From Rhodospirillaceae bacterium (GTDB taxonomy: Bacteria; Pseudomonadota; Alphaproteobacteria; UBA828): a stretch of DNA of 9,236 nt. The notes under the pieces were generated by a model. The model did no database searches. It saw only the letters and a list, made by a program, of their open reading frames with translations, and had not been told where the DNA came from. The stretch's first letter is position 1. Each line of letters opens with the position of its first letter. Both the position numbers and the translations under genes were made by a program. Positions 1-6,629 of the stretch are shown one piece after another. The stretch is taken from positions 1 through 9,236 of the forward strand of contig JAPPKP010000007.1 of NCBI GenBank assembly GCA_028819955.1, given 5' to 3'.

Positions 1-97
1 TATCTGTAAATAAATGAAAAATGAAGATTGCGAAAAAACTTGTTCCGGGCATCCATGATTTTCAACGGGTTCGTCGGAGTCGTGTGTGAACACGTGG

Positions 98-120
98 ATG
101 GCCGGGTCGAGCCCGGCCAT
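98..120. repeat. REP-like palindrome downstream of betA
   Basis: A perfect 9-bp inverted repeat (ATGGCCGGG / CCCGGCCAT) encloses a 5-nt loop TCGAG. It lies about 80 bp beyond the betA stop codon. Palindromes of this GGCCGGG...CCCGGCC form flanked by ATGACG/ATCCACG are common as dispersed intergenic elements in Alphaproteobacteria, which is recalled knowledge and not shown by this window. It could fold in the betIA transcript and stabilise or end it, but no T-tract follows on the minus strand, so a classical intrinsic terminator is not supported. Confidence 0.6.
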
Positions 121-199
121 GACGATTGGGGGTGTGGCGCAGATGGATAGAAGCTTCTAGAACAGAACGCTGGATGCTCGCATGACCGGGGTGGCAGGC

Positions 200-1870
200 T
201 CATCGCTGCCGGCTCTCCCAGTCGGGATGGACCCAGGGCACGTCGTTGGCCGGCGGCAGCGGCTCGCGGCCGAGGATGTGGTCCGACGCCTTCTCGCCCG
301 TCATGATGGAGGGCGCGTTGAGGTTGCCGTTGGTGATGTGGGGGAAGATCGAGCTGTCCGCCACGCGCAGCCCCTCCACCCCGATGACCCGGCAGGCTGG
401 GTCGACCACCGCGTCCGCGTCGCCGGCCGCCCCCATGCGGCAGGTGCCGCAGGGATGGTAGGCGCTCTCCACGGCGCCCTTCACGAAGTCGTCGATCTCG
501 TCGTCGCTCTGGACGGCGGCGCCCGGTGCAATCTCCTCGCCGGTGTAATCCGCGAGCGCCGGCTGGGAGAGAATCTCCCGAGTCAGCCGGATGCAGGCCC
601 GAAAAGTCTGCCAGTCCTCCTCGTGGGACATGTAGTTGAAGAGGATCGAAGGCCTTGCGCCGGGTTCGGACGACGTAAGCCGCACCCGGCCCCGCGACTT
701 GGACCGCATCGGCCCCACATGGGTCTGGAAGCCATGGCCCTCGGCCGCGGCCTTGCCGTCGTAGCGCACCGCGAAGGGCAGGAAGTGGTACTGGATGTTC
801 GGGTACTTCACGCCGGCGCGGGAGCGGATGAAGCCGCAGGACTCGAAGTGATTGGTGGCGCCGAGGCCGTTCCTGAACATGAGCCAGCGCGCCCCGATCA
901 TCGCCTTGGAGAACAGGTTCCAGTGGCGATAGAGGGTGATCGGCTGCCGGCATTTCACCTGGAGATAGATTTCCAGGTGGTCCTGCAGGTTGGCGCCGAC
1001 GCCCGGCCGGTCGGCCACGACCTCGATGCCGTGCTCCTTGAGATGCTCGGCCGGGCCGATGCCGGAGAGCATGAGCAGCTTGGGCGAGTTGATCGAGGAG
1101 GCTGCGAGAATGACCTCGGCGTGCGCGCGCACGCGACGGACCGTGCCGCCGGTCTCGTACTCGACGCCGACCGCGCGCTGGTCCTCCATCACCACACGGC
1201 GAACGTGGGCATGGGCCCGGAGCGCCAGGTTGCGGCGCTGCAGCGCGGGCTTGAGATAGGCGTTGGCGGCTGACCAGCGGCGGCCGCGCCACACGGTCAT
1301 CTCCATCGCGCCGAAACCTTCCTGGCGCTCGCCGTTGTAGTCGGCGGTCATCGCGTAGCCGGCCTGCTCGCCCGCTTCGATGAAGCCCTTGTACAGCGGG
1401 TTCTCCATGGACCCGCGGGTGACATGGAGTGGGCCGTCGCTGCCGCGCCATCCGGCCTGGCCGCCGTGAGACTGCTCCATGCGTCGGTAGTAGGGCAGCA
1501 CGTGGCGATAGCCCCAGCCCGCCGCGCCCAGCTCCTCCCAGGTGTCGAAGTCGCAGGCGTTGCCGCGCACGTAGACCATGCCGTTGATGGACGACGAGCC
1601 GCCGATCACCTTGCCGCGCGGGGTCGCGAGACGGCGTCCGCCGAGGTGCGGCTCGGGCTCGGTGACGTAGCCCCAGTCGTAGCGCGGCATGTTCATGGGG
1701 TAGGAGAGGGCGGCCGGCATCTGGATCAGCGGGCCGGCATCGGTCCCGCCGTGCTCCAGCACGAGCACGCGGTTGCGCTCGTCCTCCGAGAGCCGCGCGG
1801 CGAGCACGCTGCCGGCGGAGCCCGAGCCTACGATCACATAGTCGAACGCGTCGTCGAAACGGTCGGCCAT
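200..1870 (-). CDS. betA: Choline dehydrogenase (GMC oxidoreductase)
   Basis: FAD-dependent oxidation of choline to betaine aldehyde, the first step of glycine betaine synthesis, at the inner membrane. The 556-residue length equals that of E. coli BetA, and similarity runs end to end. The ADP-binding loop GSGSAGS is at residues 15-21. GMC signature 1 spans about 85-111 ([20 protein letters not shown]) and signature 2 about 258-273 ([16 protein letters not shown]). The catalytic His is H472 in [10 protein letters not shown], followed by the conserved Asn-containing [10 protein letters not shown] near 512-521. The BetA-type stretches NIQYHFLP and [13 protein letters not shown] are present, which favours BetA over other GMC alcohol dehydrogenases. 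I chose ATG 1870; a GTG nine bases upstream (1879) is in frame, and neither has a clear Shine-Dalgarno. It lies 22 nt after betI and is surely co-transcribed with it. No betB is found beside it. Confidence 0.93.
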   Translation of the reverse strand: MADRFDDAFDYVIVGSGSAGSVLAARLSEDERNRVLVLEHGGTDAGPLIQMPAALSYPMNMPRYDWGYVTEPEPHLGGRRLATPRGKVIGGSSSINGMVYVRGNACDFDTWEELGAAGWGYRHVLPYYRRMEQSHGGQAGWRGSDGPLHVTRGSMENPLYKGFIEAGEQAGYAMTADYNGERQEGFGAMEMTVWRGRRWSAANAYLKPALQRRNLALRAHAHVRRVVMEDQRAVGVEYETGGTVRRVRAHAEVILAASSINSPKLLMLSGIGPAEHLKEHGIEVVADRPGVGANLQDHLEIYLQVKCRQPITLYRHWNLFSKAMIGARWLMFRNGLGATNHFESCGFIRSRAGVKYPNIQYHFLPFAVRYDGKAAAEGHGFQTHVGPMRSKSRGRVRLTSSEPGARPSILFNYMSHEEDWQTFRACIRLTREILSQPALADYTGEEIAPGAAVQSDDEIDDFVKGAVESAYHPCGTCRMGAAGDADAVVDPACRVIGVEGLRVADSSIFPHITNGNLNAPSIMTGEKASDHILGREPLPPANDVPWVHPDWESRQR

Positions 1871-1892
1871 CGAAGTCACGCGGCGCCCGCGT

Positions 1893-2474
1893 TCAACGAG
1901 TCGCGATCTGGCTGTCGATATGCGCTTCCATGATCGCCATCGCGCTCTCGCTGTGGGGCTCCGCGTCGCCGAGCACGCGGCGCAGCCACAGCCCGTCGAT
2001 CATGGCGGCGGTGGACTCGGCGGCGACTTCAACGGATTCCCGCGTCGGCAGCTGCCGGTACTCGTGGCGCAGGTTGCTGATCAGCCGGCGTTGGTAGATG
2101 CGCAGCAGCCGGCGCACCTCCGGCTCCGTCAGTGCCTGGACGTAGAAGGTGAGCCAGGCGGAAATGACCTCCGGCTGGAGCTGCTCGTCGCAGAAGCTGC
2201 CGTCCGCGATCGCGGAGAGCCGCTCGCGCGGGGTCTTGGCTTCGCGCAGGCGCTCCCTGATGCCGGCACCGAACTCGATCAGCAGGTGGCGCATGGTCGC
2301 GATGAAGAGCGCGCCCTTGGAGCCGAAGTAGTGATGGACCAGCCCCTGGGAGAGGCCGGCCTCGCGCGCGACATCGCCGGTGGTTACGTCGACGAACCCC
2401 CGGTCGTGAATGCTCCTGATCGCCGCCTCGACGAAGGCGCGCCGGCGCACGGGCGCCATTCCGGTCTTGGGCAT
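1893..2474 (-). CDS. betI: TetR-family choline-responsive repressor BetI
   Basis: Transcriptional repressor of choline/betaine genes, relieved by choline in characterised homologues. It has 193 residues (E. coli BetI has 195). The N-terminus [12 protein letters not shown] matches the BetI start, and the TetR helix-turn-helix spans about residues 31-55 ([20 protein letters not shown] then GSKGAL). The BetI-type C-terminal domain includes [17 protein letters not shown] and [12 protein letters not shown]. The ATG is preceded by AGGAG (minus strand, 2481-2485) at 6-nt spacing. It is the first gene of a betI-betA unit and diverges from choX across 99 bp that hold a palindromic operator inside its own promoter, so autorepression is expected. 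The order betI-betA without betB or betC differs from the enterobacterial betIBA and rhizobial betICBA arrangements. Confidence 0.93.
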   Translation of the reverse strand: MPKTGMAPVRRRAFVEAAIRSIHDRGFVDVTTGDVAREAGLSQGLVHHYFGSKGALFIATMRHLLIEFGAGIRERLREAKTPRERLSAIADGSFCDEQLQPEVISAWLTFYVQALTEPEVRRLLRIYQRRLISNLRHEYRQLPTRESVEVAAESTAAMIDGLWLRRVLGDAEPHSESAMAIMEAHIDSQIATR

Positions 2475-2497
2475 CGGCTGCTCCTGTACTCCCCGCC

Positions 2498-2526
2498 ATT
2501 ATATTGGTTGGTTGACCAATCAACAA
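2498..2526 (-). promoter_or_regulatory. betIA promoter
   Basis: Read on the minus strand, a -35 element TTGTTG (2526-2521) is separated by exactly 17 bp from a consensus -10 element TATAAT (2503-2498). This places transcription start near 2490, only about 15 nt from the betI ATG. The operator palindrome at 2504-2523 fills the spacer, so repressor binding would exclude RNA polymerase. Confidence 0.6.
2504..2523. promoter_or_regulatory. Probable BetI operator
   Basis: A 20-bp near-palindrome, TTGGTTGGTTGACCAATCAA. Its 9-bp arms pair at every position except one (G2507 opposite T2520), around a central TG. This is the size and symmetry expected for a TetR-family dimer site. It sits in the only divergent region of the locus, directly upstream of betI, and its ATTGG / CCAAT half-sites recall known BetI boxes. 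Its position should repress betIA and probably also affect choX, since a weak plus-strand promoter (TTGGTT 2504-2509, 16 bp, AAAGAT 2526-2531) overlaps it. Confidence 0.72.
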
Positions 2527-2573
2527 AAGATTGCGAGAGTCCCCGCAACGTAGCGAGCGTGAGGGAGGGTTCA

Positions 2574-3524
2574 ATGCATATTCGGGTGACATCCGCAATC
2601 GCCGCCGTCGCCATGGGCGCCGCGGCCATGGCGGGCAATGCCTATGCCGACGACGCCGCCACCTGCAGCGAGGTGGAATTCTCGGATGTCGGCTGGAGCT
2701 GCATCACGGCGACGACGGCCGTGGCAACCACGGTTCTCGAAGGGCTCGGTTATGAGCCCAAGGCGACCGTGCTTTCGGTGCCGGTGACCTTCGCCAGCCT
2801 TTCCAACGGCGACATCGACGCCTTTCTCGGGCTCTGGCTGCCGACCCAGCAGAGCATGATCGACCCCTACTTCAATGACGGCACCGTCGAGAACGTGGGC
2901 GTCAATCTCGAGGGCGCCAAGTACACCCTCGCCGTGCCCACCTATGTTTACGAGGCAGGGGTCAAGACCTTCGGCGACATCGCCGCCCACGCCGACAAGT
3001 TCGACAACAAGTTCTATGGCATCGAGCCCGGCAACGACGGCAACCTGATCATCCAGGGCATGATCGACGCCGACGCCTTCGGCCTCAGCGGCTTCGAGGT
3101 CGTCGAGTCGAGCGAGCAGGGCATGCTCTCCCAGGTCGAGGCCGCGGTCAGGAGCGACGAGTGGATCGTCTTCCTCGGCTGGGAGCCGCATCCCATGAAC
3201 CGCCGCTTCGACATGAGCTATCTTGATGGCGGCGACGACTACTTCGGCCCCAACTTCGGCGGCGCCACGGTCTACACCCTGGCCCACGCCGGCTACTCCG
3301 AGGCCTGCCCCAACGTCGGCGCACTGTTGAAGAACCTGCGCTTCTCGTTGGCGCTTGAGAACGAGATGATGGGCTATATGCTCGACGACGGGATGGACCC
3401 GCAGGCAGCCGCCCGGAAGCTCGTCGAGATGCACCCGGAGCTGGTCGACGAGTGGCTCGCGGGCGTGACCACGTTCGACGGCCAGGATGGCGCGGCAGCC
3501 GTGAAGGCCCATCTCGGCATGTAG
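2574..3524 (+). CDS. choX: Choline ABC transporter periplasmic binding protein ChoX
   Basis: High-affinity periplasmic receptor that delivers choline to the ChoWV importer. The 316-residue protein has a Sec signal peptide, residues 1-25, with an AYA cleavage site. The mature protein is an OpuAC-type binding protein that follows S. meliloti ChoX closely: FSDVGW, VLSVPVTFASL, NLEGAKYTLA, YGIEPGNDGN, VVESSEQGML, FLGWEPHPMN, LAGVTTFDG. The aromatic box for the quaternary ammonium is intact: W41, W88, Y117, W203, corresponding to W43, W90, Y119, W205 of ChoX. C31 and C245 match a likely disulfide pair. Position 43 is Cys where I recall Asp45 in S. meliloti ChoX. The ATG is preceded by GGAGG (2564-2568) at 5 nt. 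Longer in-frame starts reach into antisense betI and are rejected. A strong hairpin follows the gene. Confidence 0.93.
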   Translation: MHIRVTSAIAAVAMGAAAMAGNAYADDAATCSEVEFSDVGWSCITATTAVATTVLEGLGYEPKATVLSVPVTFASLSNGDIDAFLGLWLPTQQSMIDPYFNDGTVENVGVNLEGAKYTLAVPTYVYEAGVKTFGDIAAHADKFDNKFYGIEPGNDGNLIIQGMIDADAFGLSGFEVVESSEQGMLSQVEAAVRSDEWIVFLGWEPHPMNRRFDMSYLDGGDDYFGPNFGGATVYTLAHAGYSEACPNVGALLKNLRFSLALENEMMGYMLDDGMDPQAAARKLVEMHPELVDEWLAGVTTFDGQDGAAAVKAHLGM

Positions 3525-3563
3525 CGACCGATTACGCGGGCGGTCCAACGGGCCGAATCTGCG

Positions 3564-3593
3564 GGCGGTCGGCGCTGAGAGGCGCCGGCCGCC
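3564..3593 (+). promoter_or_regulatory. Strong intercistronic hairpin between choX and choW
   Basis: The 96-nt gap between choX and choW contains an inverted repeat with stem 3564-3575 / 3582-3593, 12 pairs including one G-U, and a TGAGAG loop. Three more pairs (two G-U) could extend the base to 3561/3596. There is no T-run, and choW has its own Shine-Dalgarno 15 nt later, so it is not a classical terminator. Such hairpins after binding-protein genes commonly protect the upstream mRNA from 3' decay and raise binding protein above membrane components. Confidence 0.7.
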
Positions 3594-3620
3594 TGTCCCG
3601 TCCGGTCGGGGAGGGGCGTC

Positions 3621-4496
3621 ATGGGCACCGACGATCTCGGAGTCCTTACCGAGAAAGTACCGATCGGCAAGTGGGTCGCCAGCGCAATCGAGTTCATCAA
3701 GGACAACTTCTTCCACGAGCTCCGAGCGTTCTCCGGCGGCCTGGACTGGGTGCTCGAAGCCTTCGCCTACTTCCTCGCTCTGATCCCGCCGCCGGTCTTC
3801 ATCTTCCTCGTGGCGGCCGTCGCCTTTTATCTGCATCGCAGCATCGTGCTGGTGATCGGCGTGGTCATCGGGCTGCTGCTGATCCTCAACATCGGCTACT
3901 GGGACGAGATGCTGTTCACGGTGGTGCTGGTCTCGGCCTCCACCATCGTGTGCATCCTGGTGGGCGTGCCCATCGGCATCGCCGCGGCGCACAGGCCCTG
4001 GCTCTACCGGATGCTGCGCCCGATCCTCGACCTGATGCAGACCATCCCGCCCTTCGTCTATCTGATCCCCACGCTCACCTTCTTCGGGCTGGGCCTGGTG
4101 CCGGGGCTGATCTCCACCGTGATCTTCGCCATCCCGGCGCCCATTCGCCTCACCCATCTCGGCATCTCCAGCGCGCCCCGGCCGCTCCTGGAGGCGGGCC
4201 GCGCCTTCGGCGCCAGCGACAGGCAGCTCCTGCTCAAGGTCGAGCTTCCTCACGCGATGCCGACCATCATGCAGGGCATCACCCAGTGCATCATGCTGTC
4301 GCTCTCGATGGTGGTGATCGCGGCGCTGGTGGGGGCCGACGGGCTCGGCGTGCCGGTGGTGCGCGCGCTCACCACGGTCAACGTGGCCCAGGGCTTCGAG
4401 GCAGGATTGGCCATCGTGGTTGTCGCCATCGTGCTCGATCGCATCCTGAAGCAGGTCGAGAGGCGCAAGGGTAGGGGCGGCACCGCCGCACGCTGA
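3621..4496 (+). CDS. choW: Choline ABC transporter permease ChoW
   Basis: Inner-membrane channel subunit of the choline importer, in the ProW/OpuAB family of binding-protein-dependent permeases. It has 291 residues. A hydrophilic N-terminus of about 40 residues precedes roughly six to seven membrane segments (approximately 45-72, 75-93, 99-124, 140-160, 162-178, 222-245, 260-276). The characteristic QTIPPFVYLIPTLTFFGLG is at 140-158. The EAA loop that docks on the ATPase is at about 191-220 (EAGRAFGASDRQLLLKVELP). The C-terminal LVGADGLGVPVVRAL is typical of the family. GGGGAGGGG (3608-3616) is a strong ribosome site 4 nt before the ATG. The stop TGA shares its A with the choV ATG, indicating translational coupling. 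Confidence 0.92.
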   Translation: MGTDDLGVLTEKVPIGKWVASAIEFIKDNFFHELRAFSGGLDWVLEAFAYFLALIPPPVFIFLVAAVAFYLHRSIVLVIGVVIGLLLILNIGYWDEMLFTVVLVSASTIVCILVGVPIGIAAAHRPWLYRMLRPILDLMQTIPPFVYLIPTLTFFGLGLVPGLISTVIFAIPAPIRLTHLGISSAPRPLLEAGRAFGASDRQLLLKVELPHAMPTIMQGITQCIMLSLSMVVIAALVGADGLGVPVVRALTTVNVAQGFEAGLAIVVVAIVLDRILKQVERRKGRGGTAAR

Positions 4497-5734
4497 TGGC
4501 CGTCATCACCTTCGACCGGGTCGATGTGATCTTTGGCCGCCGCGTCAAGGAGGCGCTCGCCCTGCTCGACGCCGGTGCCGACAAGGACCGCATCTTCGAG
4601 GAGACCGGCCAGGTGGTGGGCGTGCAGGACGCCTCGCTCCAGGTCGAGGCCGGCGAGATCTTCGTCCTCATGGGGCTCTCGGGCTCCGGCAAGTCGACGC
4701 TGCTGCGCTGCGTCAACGGCCTCAACCGGGCCACGCGCGGCCGCGTGCTGATCGACGACGGCGGCACGGAGGTCGACGTCACCGACTGCGACCCCAAGCT
4801 CATGCGCACGCTGCGCATGAACCGCGTCTCCATGGTCTTTCAGCAGTTCGCGCTGATGCCGTGGCGGACCATCGGCGCCAACGTCGCCTTCGGGCTGGAG
4901 GTGCGCGGCGTGCCCAAGGCCGAGCGGCGCGAGCGCGTGCAGGAGGTGCTCGACCAGGTCGGGCTCGGCTCCTGGCTCGACCACTATCCGCACGAGCTTT
5001 CCGGCGGCATGCAGCAGCGCGTGGGCCTTGCGCGCGCGTTCGCCACCGATGCCGAGATCCTGCTGATGGACGAGCCCTTCTCGGCTCTCGATCCGCTGAT
5101 CCGCGAGCGCCTGCAGGACGAGCTCTTGGCGTTGCAGCAGACGCTGCGCCGGACCATCCTGTTCGTCAGCCACGACCTGGACGAGGCGCTCAAGATCGGC
5201 ACCCGGATCGCCATCATGGAGGGTGGGCGCATCATCCAGGTGGGGCCGCCGGAGCAGATCGTCACCGAGCCGGCCGACGAGTACGTGCGCCAGTTCGTCG
5301 CCAACGTGAATCCGCTCAACGTGCTGCGCGGCGTCACGCTGATGCGCCCGCTGGCCGAGCTCCGCAGCGAAGACGACGTGCACCTGCTCGACGACGCGTC
5401 GGCCATGTTCTGCCGGCTGGACTCGGACGGGCGCCCGGAGGCGTTCAGCCTCGAAGGCACGCGGGCCGCGCTCGTGCCGTACCGGGAAGGCCTCGATCTT
5501 GCCTCGCTCGGCAACGGCACGATCGTCGCCGGCGGCCCCGAGACCACCATGCGCACCGCGCTTGAGGTGCGTCACGAGACGGGGCGGTCGATGCCGCTGA
5601 TCGACGACGGCGGGCGGCTGATCGGCGTGATCGGGGCCAAGGAGCTGATGGTGGCGCTGGTGCACCGGGGCGCCGGTCCACCGCCTGAGGATGCGGACGC
5701 GTCGGCGGCCGATCCGGCACTGTCCAAACGATGA
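4496..5734 (+). CDS. choV: Choline ABC transporter ATP-binding protein ChoV
   Basis: ATPase that powers the ChoXW importer, of the ProV/OpuAA glycine betaine/choline class. It has 412 residues. Walker A GLSGSGKST is at 60-68, the Q-loop glutamine at Q116 (VFQQFALMPW), signature LSGGMQQR at 168-175, Walker B ILLMDEP at 188-194, D-loop SALD at 196-199, and H-loop H226. The family-specific N-terminal extension (residues 1-45, ALLDAGADKDRIFEETG) and the linker DEYVRQFVANVNPLNVLRG are both present. The C-terminal third (about 280-400) is the regulatory tail; only its last part (TALEVRHETGRSMPLIDDGG and RLIGVIGAKELMVAL) reads like a CBS repeat, as in other ChoV-type proteins, rather than the full CBS pair of E. 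coli ProV. Its start overlaps choW by one base and its stop overlaps an ATG of the next gene. Confidence 0.93.
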   Translation: MAVITFDRVDVIFGRRVKEALALLDAGADKDRIFEETGQVVGVQDASLQVEAGEIFVLMGLSGSGKSTLLRCVNGLNRATRGRVLIDDGGTEVDVTDCDPKLMRTLRMNRVSMVFQQFALMPWRTIGANVAFGLEVRGVPKAERRERVQEVLDQVGLGSWLDHYPHELSGGMQQRVGLARAFATDAEILLMDEPFSALDPLIRERLQDELLALQQTLRRTILFVSHDLDEALKIGTRIAIMEGGRIIQVGPPEQIVTEPADEYVRQFVANVNPLNVLRGVTLMRPLAELRSEDDVHLLDDASAMFCRLDSDGRPEAFSLEGTRAALVPYREGLDLASLGNGTIVAGGPETTMRTALEVRHETGRSMPLIDDGGRLIGVIGAKELMVALVHRGAGPPPEDADASAADPALSKR

Positions 5735-5745
5735 AGGGGACCGCC

Positions 5746-6558
5746 ATGGCTCACAGGGTCAGCAGACTCGCGCTGTTCCTGCTCGCGCTCGTCGCCGCCC
5801 CGGCGATGGCCTCGGCGCACTACGTCGATCTGAACCAGGCGCTGCACAGCAGGAACACGTTGACCGTGGGTATCGCGCTCACCGGCCAACCCTTCGCCTA
5901 CAAGAGGGACGGCGTGGTGCGCGGCTTCGAGGTCGAGATGGCGCAGGCGGTCGCCGAGGCCCACGGGCTCGCGCTGGAGGTCGTCCGCCTGCCCCGTGCG
6001 CAGTTGGCGGCGGCGCTCGCCGCAGGCGAAGTGGACACGGCCAACACCCTCGCGCTGGAAGAAGAGCCGGCGGGCATCAAGACCGTGCCCTACCTCGTGG
6101 TCGGCGATCACCTGATGGTGCTCCGGGGCAACCCGTTTCGGATCCGCGAGACGGACGACCTGAGCGGCCGGGTCACCTCGGTCACCTCGGGCTCGACCGG
6201 GGAGCAGTTCGCCCACGCCCTCAACCGGGAGTTCGAGGAAGCAGGCCGCGAGCCGATGCACGTCCACTCCTTCCCCGACGAGCGCTGGACCCACTTCCCG
6301 GTCTCCATGGGGCACGCACAGGGCTACTTCATCCAGACCGTGAGCGCGGTGGCGGTCGACGCCGATCCCGATTCGCGCAACCGCCTGGTCGACGGCGTGT
6401 TCCGACCGGTGCGCGAGGTGGGCTTCGCCATCCGGGCGGACAACGACAAGCTGCACCACGCCATCGAGCACGCCGTCGCCGCCATGGTCGCCACCGGCAA
6501 GTACCGCCGCCTGCGGGAGGCCTACGCGCTGCCGCCCGAGCTCTCCCCCTATCGATAA
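5746..6558 (+). CDS. Family-3 extracellular solute-binding protein (orphan receptor in choline operon)
   Basis: Periplasmic binding protein of the SBP_bac_3 type, structurally unrelated to ChoX yet last in the same operon. It has 270 residues from this ATG, with a signal peptide at 1-24 (cleavage after ASA). Family hallmarks are LTVGIALTGQPFAY (39-52), GFEVEMAQAVAEAHG (60-74), the SGSTGEQFA phosphate-loop-like turn (148-156), GFAIRADNDKL (226-236) and a C-terminal TGKYRRL. The Arg that binds the alpha-carboxylate in amino-acid receptors is absent at 101-111, and the Asp that binds the alpha-amino group is replaced around Q196, so an ordinary amino acid is an unlikely ligand. Start choice: AAGGGGA (5734-5740) sits 5 nt before ATG 5746. 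A second in-frame ATG at 5731 overlaps the choV stop and would add five residues. The ligand is unknown; a choline-related compound is only an inference from context. Confidence 0.82.
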   Translation: MAHRVSRLALFLLALVAAPAMASAHYVDLNQALHSRNTLTVGIALTGQPFAYKRDGVVRGFEVEMAQAVAEAHGLALEVVRLPRAQLAAALAAGEVDTANTLALEEEPAGIKTVPYLVVGDHLMVLRGNPFRIRETDDLSGRVTSVTSGSTGEQFAHALNREFEEAGREPMHVHSFPDERWTHFPVSMGHAQGYFIQTVSAVAVDADPDSRNRLVDGVFRPVREVGFAIRADNDKLHHAIEHAVAAMVATGKYRRLREAYALPPELSPYR

Positions 6559-6629
6559 CCCGCCCCGCCCCGTTCACCGCACCATAGTCCGGGGTGCTAC
6601 TCGGCGAGGGGCGTGACGGGAAGTCCGGG
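6559..6629. other. Convergent intergenic gap without clear terminator
   Basis: This 71-bp gap lies between two convergent genes. The only dyad seen is a weak GCACC / GGTGC pair (6579-6583 / 6593-6597) with a 9-nt loop and no T-tract on either strand. I cannot support an intrinsic terminator here. Confidence 0.4.

Noticed and set aside
182..1273. 363-codon plus-strand open frame opposite betA
   Set aside because: It is antisense to a full-length, motif-complete BetA; GC-rich codon bias opens this frame. Its composition (Arg/His/Gly-rich) has no domain character.
2571..4253. 560-codon minus-strand open frame opposite choX and choW
   Set aside because: It covers two well-identified genes on the other strand, and its product is low-complexity (Asp/His/Gln/Arg-rich). 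It is a composition artefact.
4250..5665. 471-codon minus-strand open frame opposite choV
   Set aside because: It is the antisense shadow of an ATPase with all motifs intact.
5572..6471. 299-codon minus-strand open frame opposite the family-3 binding protein
   Set aside because: It has no recognisable domain or ribosome site, while the plus-strand gene has a signal peptide and family motifs.
6579..6597. Weak dyad between the convergent genes as a bidirectional terminator
   Set aside because: It has only five pairs with a 9-nt loop and no T-tract on either side.
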